Shown: piece by piece, positions 25,680 through 40,715 of the stretch
Layout of the letters: each line of letters opens with the position of its first letter
Position numbering within the stretch: position 1 is the first letter of the stretch
From: Mycobacterium sp.
Lineage (GTDB): Bacteria > Actinomycetota > Actinomycetes > Mycobacteriales > Mycobacteriaceae
DNA: 51,116 nucleotides
Assembly (NCBI GenBank): GCA_011620645.1
Contig: WOYS01000070.1
Coordinates: 78,735-129,850 of the forward strand
Reading direction: 5' to 3'
Program-made: the position numbers and the translations under genes
Notes under the pieces: model-generated
Seen by the model: only the letters and a program-made list of their open reading frames with translations
Databases searched by the model: none
What the model was told of the DNA's origin: nothing

Positions 25680-26206
25680 GGTGTCTTCCCCGGATCGCCC
25701 AGTGCCACTTGATAAGCCGCGGTGCACGAGGCGGCGATGGAACCGAGCAGGCCGGCCCGGTAGCCGGACAGTTGCGCAGCCATCCTGGCCGCATCGTCTG
25801 CGGAGTCGCGCAGCGCCTTGGCCACCGCGGCGACGGTCGGTTTGGCGGCCGGGGCGGTGCTGGCGGTCGTGGGCGCCGATGTCGGGGGCGCGGTGCTCGT
25901 GGTCGGCACCTCGCCGTCGGTCAACCGGGTGATCTCATCGGACAGCGCGCGCGCATGCGCGGTCCGCTCGGCGGCGATGGCGGTCAGGGTGGCGACCATG
26001 GGGGGTTTGGCGGCTGTGGCGGCCTCTCCGGCCAGCAGGCTGTCGGTGTTGGCACGGTCGAAGTGCGCACGCAGGTCGGCAAGGTCTGCCGGTGGCGGTG
26101 GAGGTGCACACGCCGCGGTGCCGCCGAGAAGGCCCAGTGCGAGCGTCGCCGGAAGCGCTCCGATCAACAAGCTCCGCCGATTCAGGGTGGGCAGGGCGCT
26201 CGGCAC
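25676..26206 (-). CDS. putative Tat/lipoprotein, helical exported protein (Rv2843-like)
   Basis: The 176-residue protein has a twin-arginine signal ([12 protein letters not shown]), a hydrophobic core and a lipobox-like GTAAC with Cys33, so it is likely exported and acylated. The mature part is helical and ends in a ferritin-like segment similar in tone to its partner, with a Thr/Ala/Pro-rich linker between two helical halves. It is co-transcribed with the DUF4439 gene (ATGA overlap) and divergent from rimP. Function is unknown. Confidence 0.75.
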   Translation of the reverse strand: MPSALPTLNRRSLLIGALPATLALGLLGGTAACAPPPPPADLADLRAHFDRANTDSLLAGEAATAAKPPMVATLTAIAAERTAHARALSDEITRLTDGEVPTTSTAPPTSAPTTASTAPAAKPTVAAVAKALRDSADDAARMAAQLSGYRAGLLGSIAASCTAAYQVALGDPGKTP

Positions 26207-26341
26207 CCCAATATCCTGCCATGTTCGGTCGGTGCTGGTTTGGTGATTGGCGAGTCATGCCTGGCGTATCGTTTGGTAACCGAATCCCCGGTTGATCCGA
26301 TCGGGGTCCGTGTCCGCACAATTGAAGATGAGGAGCTCGCC

Positions 26342-26884
26342 GTGGCATCGGATGACTCGCTGCGGTCCGCGCGACTTCCGTCGCGTGAGCAGGTGATCGA
26401 GCTTCTCGAGGGTGAGTTCACCCAGGCGGGCTACGAAATTGAAGATGTGCTCATCGGCCCCGGGCGTCCGCCGCGGATCACCGTCGTGGCCGATTCCGAG
26501 GACGGCCTGAACCTGGATGCGGTGGCGACCCTCTCGCGGGTGGCGTCGGCGTCCCTGGACGCGATCGATGACGAACTCGAGCCCTACGTCCTGGAGGTGA
26601 CCTCCCGTGGTGTCGACCGACCGTTGACCTCGGAGAAGCACTTCCGCCGGGCCCGCGGCCGCAAGGTCGAGGTGAGTCTGGCCGACGGATCCAGCGTGAC
26701 CGCCCGGCTGGGACAGACCGCAGACGGTGTGGTGAACCTTGTCGTCGCAGCGGGCAAGGATTTCGACCTGCGTCCGGTACAGGTCGATGACATTGTGAAA
26801 GCGATTGTGCAAGTAGAGTTTTCGACGCCGAATCGGCGTGAGTTGGAATTGTCCCAGCAGACTGGAGAGGGGGACGAAGCGTGA
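26342..26884 (+). CDS. rimP: ribosome maturation factor RimP
   Basis: The 180-residue protein assists 30S subunit maturation. It shows the RimP N-terminal domain ([19 protein letters not shown]) and the conserved [26 protein letters not shown] stretch in parts. GTG 26342 is chosen because AGGAG lies 6 nt upstream and the length agrees with M. tuberculosis RimP (183 residues). The open frame extends much further upstream but that part is antisense to the lipoprotein genes. Its end overlaps nusA by 4 nt. Confidence 0.92.
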   Translation: MASDDSLRSARLPSREQVIELLEGEFTQAGYEIEDVLIGPGRPPRITVVADSEDGLNLDAVATLSRVASASLDAIDDELEPYVLEVTSRGVDRPLTSEKHFRRARGRKVEVSLADGSSVTARLGQTADGVVNLVVAAGKDFDLRPVQVDDIVKAIVQVEFSTPNRRELELSQQTGEGDEA

Positions 26885-27885
26885 ACATCGACATGACGGC
26901 ACTGCATGCCATCGAATCCGAGAAGGGGATCTCGGTCGATATCGTCGTGGACACCATCAAATCTGCGTTGTTGACGGCGTATCGGCACACCGAGGGTCAC
27001 GAGGCCGATGCGCGCATCGACGTCGACCGTAAGACCGGTGTGGTCAAGGTGATGGCCAGGGATACCGATGACGATGGCAACCTGATCAACGAATGGGATG
27101 ACACCCCAGAGGGTTTCGGCCGTATCGCGGCCACCACCGCACGCCAGGTCATCCTGCAGCGGCTGCGTGATGCCGAGAACGAGCGCATGTACGGCGAATT
27201 CTCGGCACGCGAGGGCGATATCGTCGCAGGCGTCGTGCAGCGCGACGCCCGGGAGAACACCCGCGGCAACGTGGTGGTCCGGGTGGGCACCGAGGCCAAG
27301 GGGTCCGATGGCATGATCCGGCCGGCCGAGCAGGTACCCGGTGAGGGTTATCAACACGGCGACCGACTGCGCTGTTATGTCATCGGAGTGTCCCGCGGGG
27401 CACGCGAACCCAAGATCGAGCTGTCCCGGACCCACCCGAACCTGGTGCGCAAGCTGTTCGCGTTGGAGGTGCCCGAGATCGCGGACGGGTCGGTGGACAT
27501 CGTGGCGGTCGCGCGCGAGGCCGGTCACCGGTCCAAGATCGCGGTCGCATCGCGGGTCTCCGGACTGAACGCCAAGGGGGCCTGCATCGGCCCGATGGGG
27601 CAGCGCGTCCGCAATGTGATGAGTGAATTGTCCGGCGAGAAGATCGACATCATCGACTTCGATGAGGATCCGGCCCGGTTCGTGGCCAACGCGCTGTCGC
27701 CGGCCAAGGTGGTGTCGGTCACCGTGATCGATGAGAACACCCGGGCGGCACGGGTCGTGGTACCGGACTTCCAGCTGTCACTGGCCATCGGCAAGGAGGG
27801 GCAGAACGCGAGGTTGGCGGCTCGGCTGACCGGTTGGCGCATCGATATCCGCAGCGATGCGGCGCCCGATCCTGCTGTCGAATAG
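26881..27885 (+). CDS. nusA: transcription elongation/termination factor NusA
   Basis: The 334-residue protein has the NusA N-terminal RNA-polymerase-binding domain, an S1 domain ([20 protein letters not shown], about residues 113-132), and KH1 and KH2 domains ([14 protein letters not shown] and [17 protein letters not shown]). It lacks the C-terminal acidic repeats of enterobacterial NusA, as is usual in actinobacteria. GTG 26881 overlaps the rimP stop. It is part of the rimP-nusA-ylxR-infB-rbfA operon. Confidence 0.96.
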   Translation: MNIDMTALHAIESEKGISVDIVVDTIKSALLTAYRHTEGHEADARIDVDRKTGVVKVMARDTDDDGNLINEWDDTPEGFGRIAATTARQVILQRLRDAENERMYGEFSAREGDIVAGVVQRDARENTRGNVVVRVGTEAKGSDGMIRPAEQVPGEGYQHGDRLRCYVIGVSRGAREPKIELSRTHPNLVRKLFALEVPEIADGSVDIVAVAREAGHRSKIAVASRVSGLNAKGACIGPMGQRVRNVMSELSGEKIDIIDFDEDPARFVANALSPAKVVSVTVIDENTRAARVVVPDFQLSLAIGKEGQNARLAARLTGWRIDIRSDAAPDPAVE

Positions 27886-27949
27886 GAAGCGGTTCCCCGA
27901 CGCCCGACACGCGATTCTGTCTGGGGCAACGGTGACGGTAGACTGAGCC

Positions 27950-28327
27950 GTGATCCAGCGCGAGACTTCGGTTGACCAGACTCGTGCGCACCGGAGCCCA
28001 GACGGACCGGTGCGGACATGTGTGGGATGCCGAAAGCGAGAACTGGCCGTCGAACTGCTTCGAGTGGCCGCTGTCTCCGACAGGCCCGGCAATTGCGCCG
28101 TGACTGTGGACTCAGCGGGTAACCTGCCGGGGCGGGGTGCGTGGCTGCATCCCGACCAGCAGTGTCTGGATGCAGCACTCCGCCGGCGAGCGTTCGTTCG
28201 AGCGTTGCGCATCACCGGTTCACCGGAAACATCCGCGGTGGTCGAGTACTTCAGCGCCCTCCCGGGCGCTGAAGGATCCGGCACACCGGCTAGAGAACAG
28301 GTAGCGAAGAACATGAGCACACCGTGA
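27950..28327 (+). CDS. YlxR (DUF448) RNA-binding protein
   Basis: The 125-residue protein has the YlxR signature PVRTCVGCRKRE at about residues 20-31 and the GRGAWLHPDQQCLDAALRRRAFVRAL segment, which form a small nucleic-acid-binding fold. It lies between nusA and infB as in most bacteria. GTG 27950 follows TAGACT by 5 nt, so it may have its own start of transcription in addition to read-through. The C-terminal 35 residues extend beyond the domain. Confidence 0.88.
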   Translation: MIQRETSVDQTRAHRSPDGPVRTCVGCRKRELAVELLRVAAVSDRPGNCAVTVDSAGNLPGRGAWLHPDQQCLDAALRRRAFVRALRITGSPETSAVVEYFSALPGAEGSGTPAREQVAKNMSTP

Positions 28328-28405
28328 AGTCTCGATGACCATGCGTCATAGCTAAACCCGAGGCGCGGCCCCACCACCGCTGTCGCCTCCAAACGAGGAG
28401 AAGTA

Positions 28406-31270
28406 GTGGCAAGTAAGGCCCGCGTGCACGAGTTGGCTAAAGAACTCGGTGTCACCAGTAAGGAAGTTCTCGCTCGGCTCGGTGAGCAAGGCGAATTCGT
28501 AAAATCAGCATCGTCGACGGTGGAAGCCCCCGTGGCACGCCGTCTGCGCGAGGCCTTCGGCGGCCGAAAATCCGCACCTGCCGATGCGCCCGCACCCAAG
28601 GCGCCCGGCAAGCCGGCATCAGCCGGCGGCGGCCCCAAGCCCGGACCCAAGCCGGCACCCCAAGCTCCGGCGGCCGCCCCGGCCCCGGCACCCACGCCGG
28701 CCGTCCCCGCGGCGCCGGCCCCTGCGCCTGCGGCTCCTGCAGCCCAGGCGCCGGGCCCGGCTCAGGCCCCGGCTCCCGCTCAGGCCCCGGCTCCCGCTCA
28801 GGCTCTGGCTCAGACACCCGGTCTCACGCCTGCGGCTCCCGCGGCTCCGGCCGCCTCGGCAGGTACCCAGACTCCAGGGCCCCGCCCGGGACCGACCCCG
28901 GGTCCCAAACCCGCACCGCGTGCACCGCGTGTCGGCAACAACCCGTTCTCCTCGCAGGCGCCTTCCGAACGTCCGGCTCCGCGTCCGCAGGCCGGCCCCG
29001 GCGGTCCCCGCCCCGGTGCGGGCCCCGGTGGTCCACGCCCGGGTGCACCGCGTCCCGGTGCCGCCTCACCTGGCAATATGCCCCCTCGCCCGCCCGGCGC
29101 GCGGCCCGGTGCTACCGGTCGTCCCGGTGGCCCGCGTCCCGGCCCCGGTGGTCGCCCGGCGCCCGGCGGTCGTCCTGGTGGCGGTGCTGGTGGCGGCGGC
29201 GGCGGTAACTACCGCGGCGGCGGCGCAGGCGGTCCCGGCGGAGCCGGTGCCGGTGCAGGTGCCGGCGGTGCAGCCGCCGCCGGCGGATTCCGCGGTCGCC
29301 CCGGCGGCGGTGGCGGCGGCGCCGGCGGTGGCCGTCCCGGTCAGCGCGGTGGTGCCGCAGGTGCCTTCGGTCGTCCCGGCGGCGCGGTTCGTCGTGGCCG
29401 CAAGTCGAAGCGGGCAAAACGCGCCGAGTACGAGAACATGCAGGCCCCGGTCGTCGGCGGTGTGCGGTTGCCGCACGGCAACGGCGAGACCATCCGACTC
29501 GCCCGCGGCGCTTCGCTGGTCGACTTCGCCGACAAGATCAACGCCAACCCCGCCGCACTGGTGCAGGCATTGTTCAACCTCGGTGAGATGGTCACGGCCA
29601 CTCAGTCCGTGGGTGACGAGACCCTGGAGCTGCTCGGCGGCGAGATGAACTACGTCGTGCAGGTCGTCTCGCCCGAGGACGAGGACCGCGAGCTGCTGCA
29701 GTCCTTCGACCTCACCTATGGCGAGGACGAGGGCGGCGAAGAGGATCTCGAGTTCCGGCCGCCGGTCGTCACCGTCATGGGTCACGTCGACCACGGCAAG
29801 ACCCGATTGCTGGACACCATCCGCAACGCCACCGTCCGCGAGGGCGAGGCCGGCGGCATCACCCAGCACATCGGTGCCTACCAGGTCACCGTCGAGCACG
29901 ACGGCGTCGAGCGCCTCATCACCTTCATCGACACCCCCGGTCACGAGGCGTTCACCGCCATGCGTGCACGTGGTGCGAAGGTCACCGATATCGCGATCCT
30001 GGTGGTCGCCGCCGACGACGGTGTGATGCCGCAGACGGTGGAGGCCATCAACCACGCACAGGCGGCCGATGTGCCGATCGTGGTGGCGGTCAACAAGATC
30101 GACAAGGAAGGTGCCGACCCGGCCAAGATCCGGGCGCAGCTCACCGAATACAACCTGGTGGCCGAGGAATACGGTGGCGACACCATGTTCGTCGACATCT
30201 CGGCGAAGAACGGCGTCAACATCCAGGCGCTGGAGGAGGCGGTCCTGCTGACCGCAGATGCCTCGCTGGATCTGCGGGCCAACCCCGATATGGAAGCCCA
30301 GGGTGTGGCGATCGAAGCGCATCTGGACCGTGGCCGTGGCCCCGTTGCCACCGTGCTCATCCAGCGTGGCACGCTGCGGGTCGGCGATTCGATCGTGGCC
30401 GGCGACGCCTACGGACGTGTGCGCCGCATGGTCGACGAGCACGGCGAGGACATCCACGAGGCACTGCCCGCGCGGCCTGTCCAGGTCATCGGCTTCACGT
30501 CGGTGCCCGGCGCAGGTGACAACCTGCTCGTCGTCGATGAGGACCGCATCGCCCGTCAGATCGCGGACCGCCGCAGTGCGCGTAAGCGCAATGCGCTGGC
30601 CGCGCGCAGCCGCAAGCGCATCAGCCTGGACGATCTGGATGCCGCGCTGAAGGAAACGTCGCAGCTGAACCTGATCCTCAAGGGCGACAACTCCGGCACC
30701 GTGGAGGCGCTGGAGGAGGCCCTGCTGGGTATCGAGATCGGCGACGAGGTCGAACTGCGCGTCATCGACCGCGGCGTCGGTGGTGTCACCGAGACCAACG
30801 TCAACCTGGCGTCGGCGTCGAATGCCATCATCATCGGCTTCAACGTGCGCTCCGAGGGCAAGGCCACCGAGCTGGCCAATCGCGAAGGTGTGGACATCCG
30901 GTACTACTCGGTGATCTACCAGGCCATCGACGAGATCCAGAGCGCGCTCAAGGGCATGCTCAAGCCGGTCTACGAGGAGAAGGAGCTCGGCCGTGCCGAG
31001 ATCCGGGCGATCTTCCGGTCGTCGAAGGTCGGCAACATCGCCGGCTGCCTCGTCACTTCGGGCATCATGCGCCGCAACGCGAAGGCGCGTCTGCTCCGCG
31101 ACAACGTCGTCGTCGCGGAGACGGTCACGATCTCGTCGCTCAAGCGGGAGAAGGACGATGCCACCGAGGTCCGCGACGGTTACGAATGCGGTCTGACGTT
31201 GACGTACAACGACATCAAAGAGGGCGACATCATCGAGGCGTACGAGCTCGTTGAAAAAGAACGCACGTAG
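28406..31270 (+). CDS. infB: translation initiation factor IF-2
   Basis: The 954-residue GTPase places initiator tRNA on the 30S subunit. An IF2_N domain (residues 1-50) is followed by a long Pro/Ala- then Gly/Pro/Arg-rich disordered region (about 55-335), then the G domain with GHVDHGKT (about 459-466), DTPGHEAF and NKID, and the C-terminal domains. GTG 28406 follows GAGGAG. It is some 50 residues longer than the M. tuberculosis protein, the extra length lying in the low-complexity region, which includes imperfect APAQAP repeats. Confidence 0.96.
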   Translation: MASKARVHELAKELGVTSKEVLARLGEQGEFVKSASSTVEAPVARRLREAFGGRKSAPADAPAPKAPGKPASAGGGPKPGPKPAPQAPAAAPAPAPTPAVPAAPAPAPAAPAAQAPGPAQAPAPAQAPAPAQALAQTPGLTPAAPAAPAASAGTQTPGPRPGPTPGPKPAPRAPRVGNNPFSSQAPSERPAPRPQAGPGGPRPGAGPGGPRPGAPRPGAASPGNMPPRPPGARPGATGRPGGPRPGPGGRPAPGGRPGGGAGGGGGGNYRGGGAGGPGGAGAGAGAGGAAAAGGFRGRPGGGGGGAGGGRPGQRGGAAGAFGRPGGAVRRGRKSKRAKRAEYENMQAPVVGGVRLPHGNGETIRLARGASLVDFADKINANPAALVQALFNLGEMVTATQSVGDETLELLGGEMNYVVQVVSPEDEDRELLQSFDLTYGEDEGGEEDLEFRPPVVTVMGHVDHGKTRLLDTIRNATVREGEAGGITQHIGAYQVTVEHDGVERLITFIDTPGHEAFTAMRARGAKVTDIAILVVAADDGVMPQTVEAINHAQAADVPIVVAVNKIDKEGADPAKIRAQLTEYNLVAEEYGGDTMFVDISAKNGVNIQALEEAVLLTADASLDLRANPDMEAQGVAIEAHLDRGRGPVATVLIQRGTLRVGDSIVAGDAYGRVRRMVDEHGEDIHEALPARPVQVIGFTSVPGAGDNLLVVDEDRIARQIADRRSARKRNALAARSRKRISLDDLDAALKETSQLNLILKGDNSGTVEALEEALLGIEIGDEVELRVIDRGVGGVTETNVNLASASNAIIIGFNVRSEGKATELANREGVDIRYYSVIYQAIDEIQSALKGMLKPVYEEKELGRAEIRAIFRSSKVGNIAGCLVTSGIMRRNAKARLLRDNVVVAETVTISSLKREKDDATEVRDGYECGLTLTYNDIKEGDIIEAYELVEKERT

Positions 31271-31281
31271 GAGCGTCGATC

Positions 31282-35858
<4,577 letters not shown>

Positions 35859-35862
<4 letters not shown>

Positions 35863-36641
35863 GATGGCCGGACCTGGGTCCGGCCGCGCTCCAGAACCCC
35901 GGCCCGGCTGGCGGCGATATCGTCGCCGGTGGTTATCGCCATCCAGGCCCGAGCCGATTCCGCCTCGATCCATAGCCCCGCCTGGGTCTGCTCGGCATCG
36001 ATGCGGTGATAGGAGTCCAGCAGCGCGCCGACGGCCTTCTGATTGTTACCCACGATCGATGCCGCAATCCGTCGTGCGGTCGGCAGCAGTTCCTCGTGCG
36101 GCACCACCTCGGTGACCAGGCCGACCCGCAGCGCATCGGCCGCCGACAGGTAGTCGCCGGTCAGGCTCATCCGTCGGGCCATCCCGACGCCGACCTTCTG
36201 CGGCAGCCGCACCGACAGCCCCCATGTCGGCAACAGGCCGACCCGGGCATGCGTATCGGCGAACTTCGCCTGCTCCGAGGCGATGAGCACATCGCAGTTC
36301 AGCGCCATCTCCAGGCCGCCGGTCACTGCGGCTCCGTTGATCGCGCCGATCACCGGTTTGCGCATCGGCGGCCACTTCGGGGAGATGTCCGGCAGTTCGG
36401 TGGTGTTGCCGAGTTCCTTGAGGTCCAGTCCGGCGCAGAACACCGGGTCCGCGCCGGTCAGGATGATCACGTCGACGGCGTCATCGGCCTCCGCCCTGCG
36501 CAGGGCCGCGATGAACGCCGCGCGCAGGGCAGCGGACAGTGCGTTGCGGGCGTGCGGGCGGTTGAAGGTGAGGGTGCGAACCCGGTCGGTGGTGTCGATC
36601 AGCAGGACATCTGCGGTGGCGTTCACGTTGTCGGTGCTCAT
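35859..36641 (-). CDS. enoyl-CoA hydratase/isomerase family protein
   Basis: The 260-residue crotonase-fold protein has the CoA-binding [16 protein letters not shown] segment, the oxyanion-hole motifs [12 protein letters not shown] (about 66-77) and [17 protein letters not shown] (about 102-118), and no extension. One of the two hydratase glutamates is recognisable in GGLEMAL; the second position reads as an uncharged residue near [12 protein letters not shown], so isomerase or another crotonase reaction is possible. ATG 36641 is used; GTG 36647 would add two residues. It is followed by deoC with a 4-nt overlap. Confidence 0.88.
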
Positions 36642-36672
36642 CGCCACACGGTATCGACACGTGTCGAGCGCC

Positions 36673-36678
36673 TATCGT
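36673..36678 (+). promoter_or_regulatory. -10 hexamer TATCGT before the 14-codon ORF
   Basis: TATCGT ends 7 nt before ATG 36686, so a leaderless transcript would begin on the 14-codon frame that overlaps the DUF1802 start. Confidence 0.45.
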
Positions 36679-36685
36679 GGAGGGC

Positions 36686-36730
36686 ATGTGCCGAAACATC
36701 ACCGAACTGCGGGACCGGCTGGGTCTGTGA
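36686..36730 (+). pseudogene. 14-codon remnant with the DUF2277 N-terminus
   Basis: The frame encodes MCRNITELRDRLGL and a TGA stop. MCRNI followed by T-E-L-R is the opening of DUF2277 proteins in mycobacteria; the rest of that roughly 80-residue protein is absent. The stop overlaps the GTG of the DUF1802 gene (GTGA), so the remnant could still serve as a leaderless leader ORF coupled to the next gene. It looks like a deletion that joined the two genes. Confidence 0.6.
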
Positions 36731-37281
36731 CGACCACCGCGCTCAAGGAGTGGAGCGCGGCGGTGCACGCCCTGCTCGATGGTCGTCAGACGGTGCTGCT
36801 GCGCAAGGGCGGTATCCACGAGAAGCGGTTTTCTCTTGATCCGGGGCGGTCGGGCTTTCTCCTGTTCCCGACGGTCGCGCACAGCCACACCGAACGGTTG
36901 CGTCCCGAGCATCATGACCTGGTGGGCGCGGCCACCGACAGCACCGAGGATGCGGTGGTGCTGCGCGCGGGTGCGAAAGTCATTGCCGCCGTTGAGGTGA
37001 CCCGCCCCGAGGCGATGGCTGAGATCGCCGATTTGCACATCTGGACCGAAGATTCGGTACGTGCGGACCGGCTGGACTTCCGCCCCCGACACCGGCTGAC
37101 GGTGCTGGTGGTGCAGGCGCGCCCGCTCACCGAATCCGTGCGGTTGCCGCGCAGCCCCGACTATGCCGGCTGCTCCAGCTGGGTGCAGCTGCCGATACCC
37201 GAAACCTTTTACGCCGCACCGGTGCACGACATCGACACGCTCACCGCGGTCGCGCAGCGGGTGCGCGACTCAGTGGGCTGA
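36727..37281 (+). CDS. DUF1802 family protein
   Basis: The 184-residue protein begins LKEWSAAVHALLDGRQTVLLRKGGIHEK and contains FLLFPTVAHSHTERL and the later HRLTVLVVQARPL, all features of DUF1802 proteins. These resemble a nuclease-like fold in distribution, but function is unknown. GTG 36727 overlaps the 14-codon remnant. No ribosome-binding sequence stands before it, which fits coupled translation. The frame runs further upstream but that part is antisense to the hydratase gene. Confidence 0.82.
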   Translation: MTTTALKEWSAAVHALLDGRQTVLLRKGGIHEKRFSLDPGRSGFLLFPTVAHSHTERLRPEHHDLVGAATDSTEDAVVLRAGAKVIAAVEVTRPEAMAEIADLHIWTEDSVRADRLDFRPRHRLTVLVVQARPLTESVRLPRSPDYAGCSSWVQLPIPETFYAAPVHDIDTLTAVAQRVRDSVG

Positions 37282-37374
37282 CGGCGGACCGGGTTGCGCC
37301 GTTCGGCCGGCTGTCCACCGAGGTGGGTGGAGTGTTGAGCACTGCCGGGGAGTAACGGATGCCGGGCACGCAAG

Positions 37375-37380
37375 TAGGCT
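37375..37380 (+). promoter_or_regulatory. -10 hexamer TAGGCT for the phosphoesterase gene
   Basis: TAGGCT ends 8 nt before GTG 37389; no ribosome-binding sequence is present. The 107-nt gap upstream shows nothing else. Confidence 0.4.
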
Positions 37381-37388
37381 GGGCCGTT

Positions 37389-38351
37389 GTGTCCCTGCCG
37401 TCACGAGATCAACGACGACCGGTGCTGTGGGCGATCAGCGACCTGCACACCGGTCACACCGGTAATAGGCCGGTCACCGAATCGCTGTATCCGTCGAGCC
37501 CGGACGACTGGCTGATCGTTGCCGGCGACGTCGGCGAACGCACCGATGAGATCCGCTGGGCGCTGGATCTGCTGCGTAAACGCTTCGCCAAGGTGATCTG
37601 GGTCCCGGGCAACCACGAGTTGTGGACGACCAACAAGGACCCGATGCAGATCTTCGGGAAATCCCGGTACGACTACCTCGTCGACATGTGCGATCAGATG
37701 GCCGTCATCACGCCCGAGCACCCGTTCCCGGTGTGGAACGAGGAGGGCGGACCGGCCACCATCGTGCCGATGTTCCTGCTCTACGACTATTCGTTCCTGC
37801 CCGAGGGAACCGCCACCAAGGCCGAGGGCTTGGCGCTGGCCAAGGAACGCAATATCGTCGGCACTGACGAGTACCTGCTCTCGGCCGAGCCGTACGCGAC
37901 CCGCGACGCATGGTGCCGTGAGCGGGTGGCCCACACCCGCAAGCGTCTAGAAGATCTCGACTGGATGACGCCGACGGTGCTGGTGAACCATTTCCCGCTG
38001 GTGCGCGAACCCTGCGATGCGATGTTCTACCAGGAGTTCGCACTATGGTGCGGCACCAGCGCGACGAAGGACTGGCACACCCGGTACAATGCCATCTGCT
38101 CGGTCTACGGGCACCTGCACATCCCCCGCACCACCTGGTATGACGGTGTCCGGTTCGAAGAGGTGTCGGTCGGCTACCCGCGAGAGTGGCGGCGCCGCAA
38201 GCCATACCGCTGGCTGCGCCAGATACTGCCCCACCCGAAGTACTCACCGGGCTACCTCAACGAGTTCGGCGGGCATTTCGAGATCACCTCGGAGATGCGG
38301 GAGAGCGCACAGAAGATGCAGGACCGGGTCAAGTCGCGGCGGGGTGTCTAG
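37389..38351 (+). CDS. calcineurin-like metallophosphoesterase (Rv2795c-like)
   Basis: The 320-residue protein contains the five metallophosphoesterase motifs: ISDLHTGH, GDVGERTDE, PGNHELW, NHFPL and GHLHIPR. It follows M. tuberculosis Rv2795c closely, including the YPSSPDDWLIVAGD and VGYPREWRRRKPY stretches. The substrate is not known from sequence; in M. tuberculosis and relatives it always precedes pptT, and the PptT-linked hydrolase (PptH) reverses phosphopantetheinylation of carrier proteins. Its stop TAG shares a base with the pptT GTG. Confidence 0.93.
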   Translation: MSLPSRDQRRPVLWAISDLHTGHTGNRPVTESLYPSSPDDWLIVAGDVGERTDEIRWALDLLRKRFAKVIWVPGNHELWTTNKDPMQIFGKSRYDYLVDMCDQMAVITPEHPFPVWNEEGGPATIVPMFLLYDYSFLPEGTATKAEGLALAKERNIVGTDEYLLSAEPYATRDAWCRERVAHTRKRLEDLDWMTPTVLVNHFPLVREPCDAMFYQEFALWCGTSATKDWHTRYNAICSVYGHLHIPRTTWYDGVRFEEVSVGYPREWRRRKPYRWLRQILPHPKYSPGYLNEFGGHFEITSEMRESAQKMQDRVKSRRGV

Positions 38352-39010
38352 TGCCGCTTCTGCCCGCGGTGCTTCCCGATCTGGTGTTCACCGCCGAGCT
38401 CTACGACGACCCGCCGGACCTGCTGCCGCTGCCGGAAGAGGAGCCGCTGGTCGCCCGGTCGGTGGCCAAGCGGCGCAACGAGTTCGTCACCGTGCGGCAC
38501 TGTGCGCGGATCGCCCTCGGCGAGATCGGGGTGGGTCCGGTGCCGATTCTCAAGGGCGAGAAGGGCGAACCGTGCTGGCCGGATGGGGTTGTCGGCAGCC
38601 TGACGCACTGCGAGGGGTTCCGCGGCGCCGTCGTCGGCAGGCAGGGCGAGGTCCGCTCGGTGGGTATCGACGCCGAACCGCATGATGTGCTGCCCAAGGG
38701 TGTGCTTGACGCGATCAGCCTTCCGGTCGAGCGATCACAGCTCTCGGCGTTGCCGTCGGATCTGCACTGGGATCGAATCCTGTTCTGCGCCAAAGAGGCG
38801 ACCTACAAGGCCTGGTTCCCGCTGACACACCGCTGGCTCGGCTTCGAGGACGCTCACATCACCTTCACCCTCGATGCCTCCGGCAACACCGGCTCGTTTC
38901 AGTCGCGCATCCTGATCGACCCTGCCGCCGAGCACGGCCCGCCGCTGGCCACCCTGGCCGGGCGCTGGTCGGTGGCCAGGGGTATCGCGCTGACGGCGAT
39001 CACGTTGTGA
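38351..39010 (+). CDS. pptT: 4'-phosphopantetheinyl transferase PptT
   Basis: The 219-residue Sfp-type enzyme transfers phosphopantetheine from CoA to carrier domains of polyketide and peptide synthases and mycobactin enzymes. It shows [43 protein letters not shown] with the metal-binding Asp and Glu, and [13 protein letters not shown]. It follows M. tuberculosis PptT (Rv2794c). GTG 38351 overlaps the phosphoesterase stop. Its own stop overlaps truB in a GTGA. Confidence 0.95.
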   Translation: MPLLPAVLPDLVFTAELYDDPPDLLPLPEEEPLVARSVAKRRNEFVTVRHCARIALGEIGVGPVPILKGEKGEPCWPDGVVGSLTHCEGFRGAVVGRQGEVRSVGIDAEPHDVLPKGVLDAISLPVERSQLSALPSDLHWDRILFCAKEATYKAWFPLTHRWLGFEDAHITFTLDASGNTGSFQSRILIDPAAEHGPPLATLAGRWSVARGIALTAITL

Positions 39011-39948
39011 ACCACGCGAGTGCGCCCGATCCCGGCCTGGTCATCGTCGACAAGCCCGGCGGGATGACGAGCCACGATGTCGTCGGGCGGTGCCGGCGGC
39101 TGTTCGGCACCCGCAAGGTCGGGCACGCAGGCACGCTGGATCCGATGGCCACCGGCGTGCTCGTCATCGGTATCGAGCGCGCCACCAAGATCCTCGGTCT
39201 GATCACCGGCACCGATAAGTCCTACGCCGCGACCATTCGGCTCGGGCAGACGACCTCCACCGAGGATGCCGAAGGCGAAGTGCTGCAGACGGTTTCGGCC
39301 GAACATGTGACCGACGAGCAGATCGGCGCGGCGGTTGCCGCCCAGCGTGGCCCGATCGAGCAGGTGCCCTCGGCGGTCAGTGCGATCAAGGTCGGCGGCG
39401 AGCGTTCCTACAAGCTGGCCCGGGAGGGACGCGCCGTCGAGCTGGCTGCCCGCCCGGTGCGTATCGAGCGCTTCGAGGTGCTGACGGTACGTCGGGTTGT
39501 CGCTCAGGCCGCGGGGCCGGGTAAGTCCGGCTTCGTCGATGTGGACGTCGAGGTGGACTGCTCATCGGGCACCTATATCCGCGCCCTGGCCCGCGATGTC
39601 GGGGCGGCCCTGGGCGTGGGCGGCCATCTGACCGCCCTGCGGCGTACCCAGGTCGGACGCTACGGACTGGGCGAGGCCAGAACGCTCGATGATCTCGCCG
39701 AGGAGGCACGGCTGTCCTACAGCCTGGACGAGGCCTGCCTGCTGGGGTTCCCGCGCCGGGATCTCACCGAGGCAGAGGTGGTGGACACCGGTCACGGGCG
39801 ACCGCTGCCACCCGCCGGTATCGGCGGCGTCTACGCGGCGACCGGGCCCGACGGCCGGGTGATCGCCCTGCTGGAGGACGGCGCGTCACGCACCAAGCCG
39901 GTGGTCGTGCTGCGGCCCGCGACCGGTCCACTCGGCACCCGCGGATGA
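39007..39948 (+). CDS. truB: tRNA pseudouridine-55 synthase TruB
   Basis: The 313-residue enzyme makes pseudouridine 55 in tRNA. The catalytic Asp is in [14 protein letters not shown] (about residue 41), preceded by [31 protein letters not shown] and the C-terminal PUA-like domain follow. GTG 39007 overlaps the pptT stop. It ends 54 nt before the convergent mntR stop, with a weak hairpin between. Confidence 0.95.
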   Translation: MNHASAPDPGLVIVDKPGGMTSHDVVGRCRRLFGTRKVGHAGTLDPMATGVLVIGIERATKILGLITGTDKSYAATIRLGQTTSTEDAEGEVLQTVSAEHVTDEQIGAAVAAQRGPIEQVPSAVSAIKVGGERSYKLAREGRAVELAARPVRIERFEVLTVRRVVAQAAGPGKSGFVDVDVEVDCSSGTYIRALARDVGAALGVGGHLTALRRTQVGRYGLGEARTLDDLAEEARLSYSLDEACLLGFPRRDLTEAEVVDTGHGRPLPPAGIGGVYAATGPDGRVIALLEDGASRTKPVVVLRPATGPLGTRG

Positions 39949-39955
39949 AGAGCGC

Positions 39956-39969
39956 CGCGGTGAGCCGCG
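39956..39969. terminator. weak GC hairpin between truB and mntR
   Basis: CGCGG and CCGCG pair around TGAG in the gap between two convergent genes. A stem of 5 bp without a U tract is only suggestive. Confidence 0.3.
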
Positions 39970-40002
39970 TTGGGCCGGTGACGCGGACCTGAAGATGGTG
40001 CG

Positions 40003-40701
40003 CTAGACCACCCAGATCGCTTCTGCGGCAGGACTTCCCAGGTCGACCGTGGTCGTCGCACCGTCCTGGTCGACCGGGCTGTGCACGGCCACCGAGATCA
40101 TGCCGGCGAAATCGCGCCGCGCAACCACCGTCAGCCGCGAATCCAGCGCGATACCGACGCTGTCGAAATAGCGCAGCATCTCCGGATCGGCATCGGAGAT
40201 GCGGGCCACGACGCCGTCCTCGCCGACGGAGCAGATCGAGAGCTGACGGGCCGGCGGGGTCGGTACCCGTCCGTCGGGCGCCGGGATCGGATCCCCATGC
40301 GGATCACGCGTCGGGAAGCCGAGCTTTGCGTCGATGCGGTCGAGCATCCGGTCCGATACCGCATGTTCGAGAATCTCGGCCTCGTCGTGCACCTCGTCCC
40401 AGCCGTAGCCGAGTTCGCGCACCAGGAAGGTCTCCATCAGGCGGTGCCTGCGCACCATGGCCAGCGCGGCCTGCCGGCCCGCCTCGGTGAGGGTCACCGC
40501 GCCGTACCTGGCGTGGTCGACCAGTCCCTGATCGGCCAGCTTGCGGATGGACTCCGACGCGGTGCTCGCCGAGACACCGATCCGCTCGGCCAGCAGCTTG
40601 GTGCTGACCTTGTCCGGCGACCACTCCTGGGCCGTCCAGATCACCTTCAGGTAGTCCTGCGCAACCGTCGTCAAGTCCCGCGGGTTGCCATTGGAGTCCA
40701 C
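40003..40701 (-). CDS. mntR: DtxR-family manganese-responsive repressor MntR (SirR)
   Basis: The 232-residue protein has an N-terminal winged helix (LAERIGVSASTASESIRKLADQG), the metal-binding and dimerisation domain (HRLMETFLVRELGYGWDEVHDEAEILEHAVSD) and a C-terminal SH3-like FeoA domain. It follows M. tuberculosis Rv2788 (SirR, MntR), a manganese-dependent repressor. GTG 40701 is preceded by TAAACT at 40715-40710 with 8 nt between, implying a leaderless mRNA; a 15-bp palindrome (40715-40729) abuts that hexamer, suggesting autoregulation. It is divergent from ribF. Confidence 0.93.
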   Translation of the reverse strand: MDSNGNPRDLTTVAQDYLKVIWTAQEWSPDKVSTKLLAERIGVSASTASESIRKLADQGLVDHARYGAVTLTEAGRQAALAMVRRHRLMETFLVRELGYGWDEVHDEAEILEHAVSDRMLDRIDAKLGFPTRDPHGDPIPAPDGRVPTPPARQLSICSVGEDGVVARISDADPEMLRYFDSVGIALDSRLTVVARRDFAGMISVAVHSPVDQDGATTTVDLGSPAAEAIWVV

Positions 40702-40709
40702 GACTACGA

Positions 40710-40715
40710 AGTTTA
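40710..40715 (-). promoter_or_regulatory. -10 hexamer TAAACT for mntR
   Basis: Read on the minus strand, TAAACT ends 8 nt before GTG 40701. It shares its first base with the palindrome. Confidence 0.45.

Noticed and set aside
25487-26341. Upstream extension of the rimP frame
   Set aside because: Antisense to two lipoprotein/ferritin-like genes; RimP homology starts near 26342, where a good ribosome-binding sequence stands.
28740-28815. Short repeats suggesting a CRISPR or minisatellite
   Set aside because: They are in-frame Ala-Pro-Gln codon repeats of the IF-2 linker, without spacers of regular length.
28584-29648. Alternative plus-strand frame within infB, rich in Pro and Arg
   Set aside because: Produced by the repetitive GC-rich N-terminal part of infB; no conserved sequence.
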